Shown piece after piece: positions 62,939-64,000 of a DNA stretch of 64,000 nucleotides. The notes below the pieces were generated by a model, which was given only the letters and a program-made list of their open reading frames with translations, was not told where the DNA came from and did not search any database. The position numbers were made by a program, and so were the translations under genes. How positions within the stretch are numbered: the stretch's first letter is position 1; each line of letters begins with the position of its first letter. The stretch is from CAXBNB01 sp040151475. Its GTDB lineage: Bacteria > Bacteroidota > Bacteroidia > Cytophagales > Cyclobacteriaceae. The stretch lies in assembly GCF_040151475.1 (NCBI RefSeq), contig NZ_JBDKWG010000147.1, forward strand, positions 62,001 through 126,000. Reading direction: 5' to 3'.

Positions 62939-64000
62939 TCAAACACTTTCAGTCACGATCTCTTTAATATCCATCATTAGTTTATTGGCCAAATGTTCAG
63001 CAGTTGACAAACTTTCTGATTCTGAATAAATCCTAATAATAGGCTCAGTATTTGACCTTCGTAAATGAACCCACTCCTGATCAAATTCTATTTTTAAGCC
63101 ATCTACCTCATTAATCGGTTGTTTCTTATATTTTTCCTTGACAGCTTTCAACACACCATCTATATCCATTTCTGGGGTTAGTTCAACTTTATTTTTTGAA
63201 ATATGATAATTAGGGTACATTCCTCTGAGCAGCGAAGCACTTTTTCCAAACTTAGCCAAATGACTCAAGAACAAAGCAATCCCAACCAAAGCGTCTCTGC
63301 CATAATGCAGCTCCGGATAAATAATACCTCCATTTCCTTCACCACCAATTACCGCATTGGTTTCCTTCATTTTGGTCACTACATTTACTTCACCTACTGC
63401 GGATGCTTCGTAACTACCTCCATTTTTTAACGTGATGTCTTTCAATGCCCTTGTGGATGACAAGTTGGAAACTGTATTTCCTTTCACATTCTTAAGTACA
63501 TAATCAGCAATCATTACCAAAGAATATTCTTCACCATAAGGCTCTCCCATTTCAGATACAAACGCTAACCTGTCCACATCCGGATCTACCACTATTCCCA
63601 AATCAAAACGCCCGGCTTCTACTTCCGAACAAATTGTTGTAATATTTTCCGGAAGGGGTTCGGGATTGTGAGGAAATTGTCCGTTGGGTTCACCGTAAAA
63701 TATCTCGAAATTTTTAACACCCAGTTTTTCAAGTAGCAATGGTATTGCAATTCCGCCCGTAGAGTTCACAGCATCAACAGCGATTTTAAAATTCCTTCCG
63801 GTAATGGCTTCTAAATTAACCAAAGGCAGTTCAAGGATTTTATCGATATGATATTCTATATACGAATCGTTAGTAGTATAATTGCCCAAATCCTTACTCT
63901 GTGCATAGACCACTTGCCCACTTTCAGCAATCTCCAAGACTCTTTGCCCTTCTTCTTCGGAGATAAACTCACCTGTTGCATTGAGTAATTTCAACGCATT
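62939..64000 (-). CDS. glmM: Phosphoglucosamine/phosphomannomutase, C-terminal part (gene runs off the window)
   Basis: The open frame enters from the right edge and ends at 62939, leaving 353 residues. It has the family metal-binding loop DPDVDRLAFVSEMGEPYGEEYSL near residue 162, the sugar-binding GEGNGG, and the phosphate-binding RRSNTEPIIRIYSES near the C-terminus. The catalytic serine lies in the missing N-terminal part. Bacteroidota genes with this pattern are generally GlmM, which converts glucosamine 6-phosphate to the 1-phosphate for cell-wall precursors, but a phosphomannomutase or phosphoglucomutase cannot be excluded. Confidence 0.85.
   Translation of the reverse strand, partial: NALKLLNATGEFISEEEGQRVLEIAESGQVVYAQSKDLGNYTTNDSYIEYHIDKILELPLVNLEAITGRNFKIAVDAVNSTGGIAIPLLLEKLGVKNFEIFYGEPNGQFPHNPEPLPENITTICSEVEAGRFDLGIVVDPDVDRLAFVSEMGEPYGEEYSLVMIADYVLKNVKGNTVSNLSSTRALKDITLKNGGSYEASAVGEVNVVTKMKETNAVIGGEGNGGIIYPELHYGRDALVGIALFLSHLAKFGKSASLLRGMYPNYHISKNKVELTPEMDIDGVLKAVKEKYKKQPINEVDGLKIEFDQEWVHLRRSNTEPIIRIYSESESLSTAEHLANKLMMDIKEIVTESV

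Overview
The window is AT-rich chromosomal DNA from a member of the Bacteroidota, most likely a free-living Cytophagales-type gliding or marine bacterium. The case for this rests on several things: a T9SS type A sorting domain ending a giant surface protein, a SusC-type TonB-dependent receptor, a transmembrane propeller/AraC regulator, a DUF2480 gene, a siroheme-dependent reductase with the C-terminal extension typical of this phylum, and weak ribosome-binding sites. No tRNA, rRNA, CRISPR array, insertion sequence or prophage was seen.

Layout. 1-4.3 kb: end of a TonB-dependent receptor gene, small membrane proteins, a MepB-family protein and an Lgt-type diacylglyceryl transferase. 4.3-12.2 kb: a leftward cluster of the planctomycete type (PSCyt1/DUF1549/DUF1553 protein, DUF1501 protein, Tat-exported TIM-barrel isomerase, membrane cytochrome c with leucine-rich repeats), followed by a glutathione-independent formaldehyde dehydrogenase. 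12.2-18.6 kb: a membrane-bound XRE regulator behind four exact-period 11-bp repeats, two lipoproteins and a 962-residue transmembrane regulator that joins a sensor propeller directly to an AraC domain. 18.8-22.8 kb: recX, a YHS protein, a DinB/ATP-grasp/LysE-type trio and a nitroreductase. 22.9-41.4 kb: one 6169-residue secreted mosaic protein. 41.8-44.9 kb: a divergent exported TPR-CHAT protein.

45-55.4 kb is a long leftward housekeeping run: rpmH, rnpA, S41 protease, tsaB, DUF2480, Dabb lipoprotein, FAD monooxygenase, pdxJ, alpha/beta hydrolase, RsmI-like methylase, metK and an M23 peptidase. 55.5-60 kb holds an M61 peptidase, the agmatine-to-putrescine pair aguA/aguB and a RelE/ParE toxin-antitoxin pair. 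60-64 kb holds sulfur assimilation (siroheme synthase and siroheme-dependent sulfite/nitrite reductase) and the end of a phosphoglucosamine mutase gene.

The most interesting item is upstream of the sulfite/nitrite reductase. A 32-codon leader ORF (62787 to 62689, minus strand) contains four consecutive cysteine codons. It is followed by a perfect 12-bp hairpin with a U-tract, 25 bases before the reductase start codon. This looks like a cysteine-sensing transcription attenuator. Similar logic is known from polycysteine leader ORFs in mycobacteria; I know of no description in Bacteroidota. Other points of note are the giant adhesin-like protein with a GC-rich beta-helix block, the kinase-less transmembrane AraC regulator, the arginine/glycine-rich loop in the CHAT protein, and the pairing of a planctomycete-type cytochrome cluster with formaldehyde dehydrogenase.
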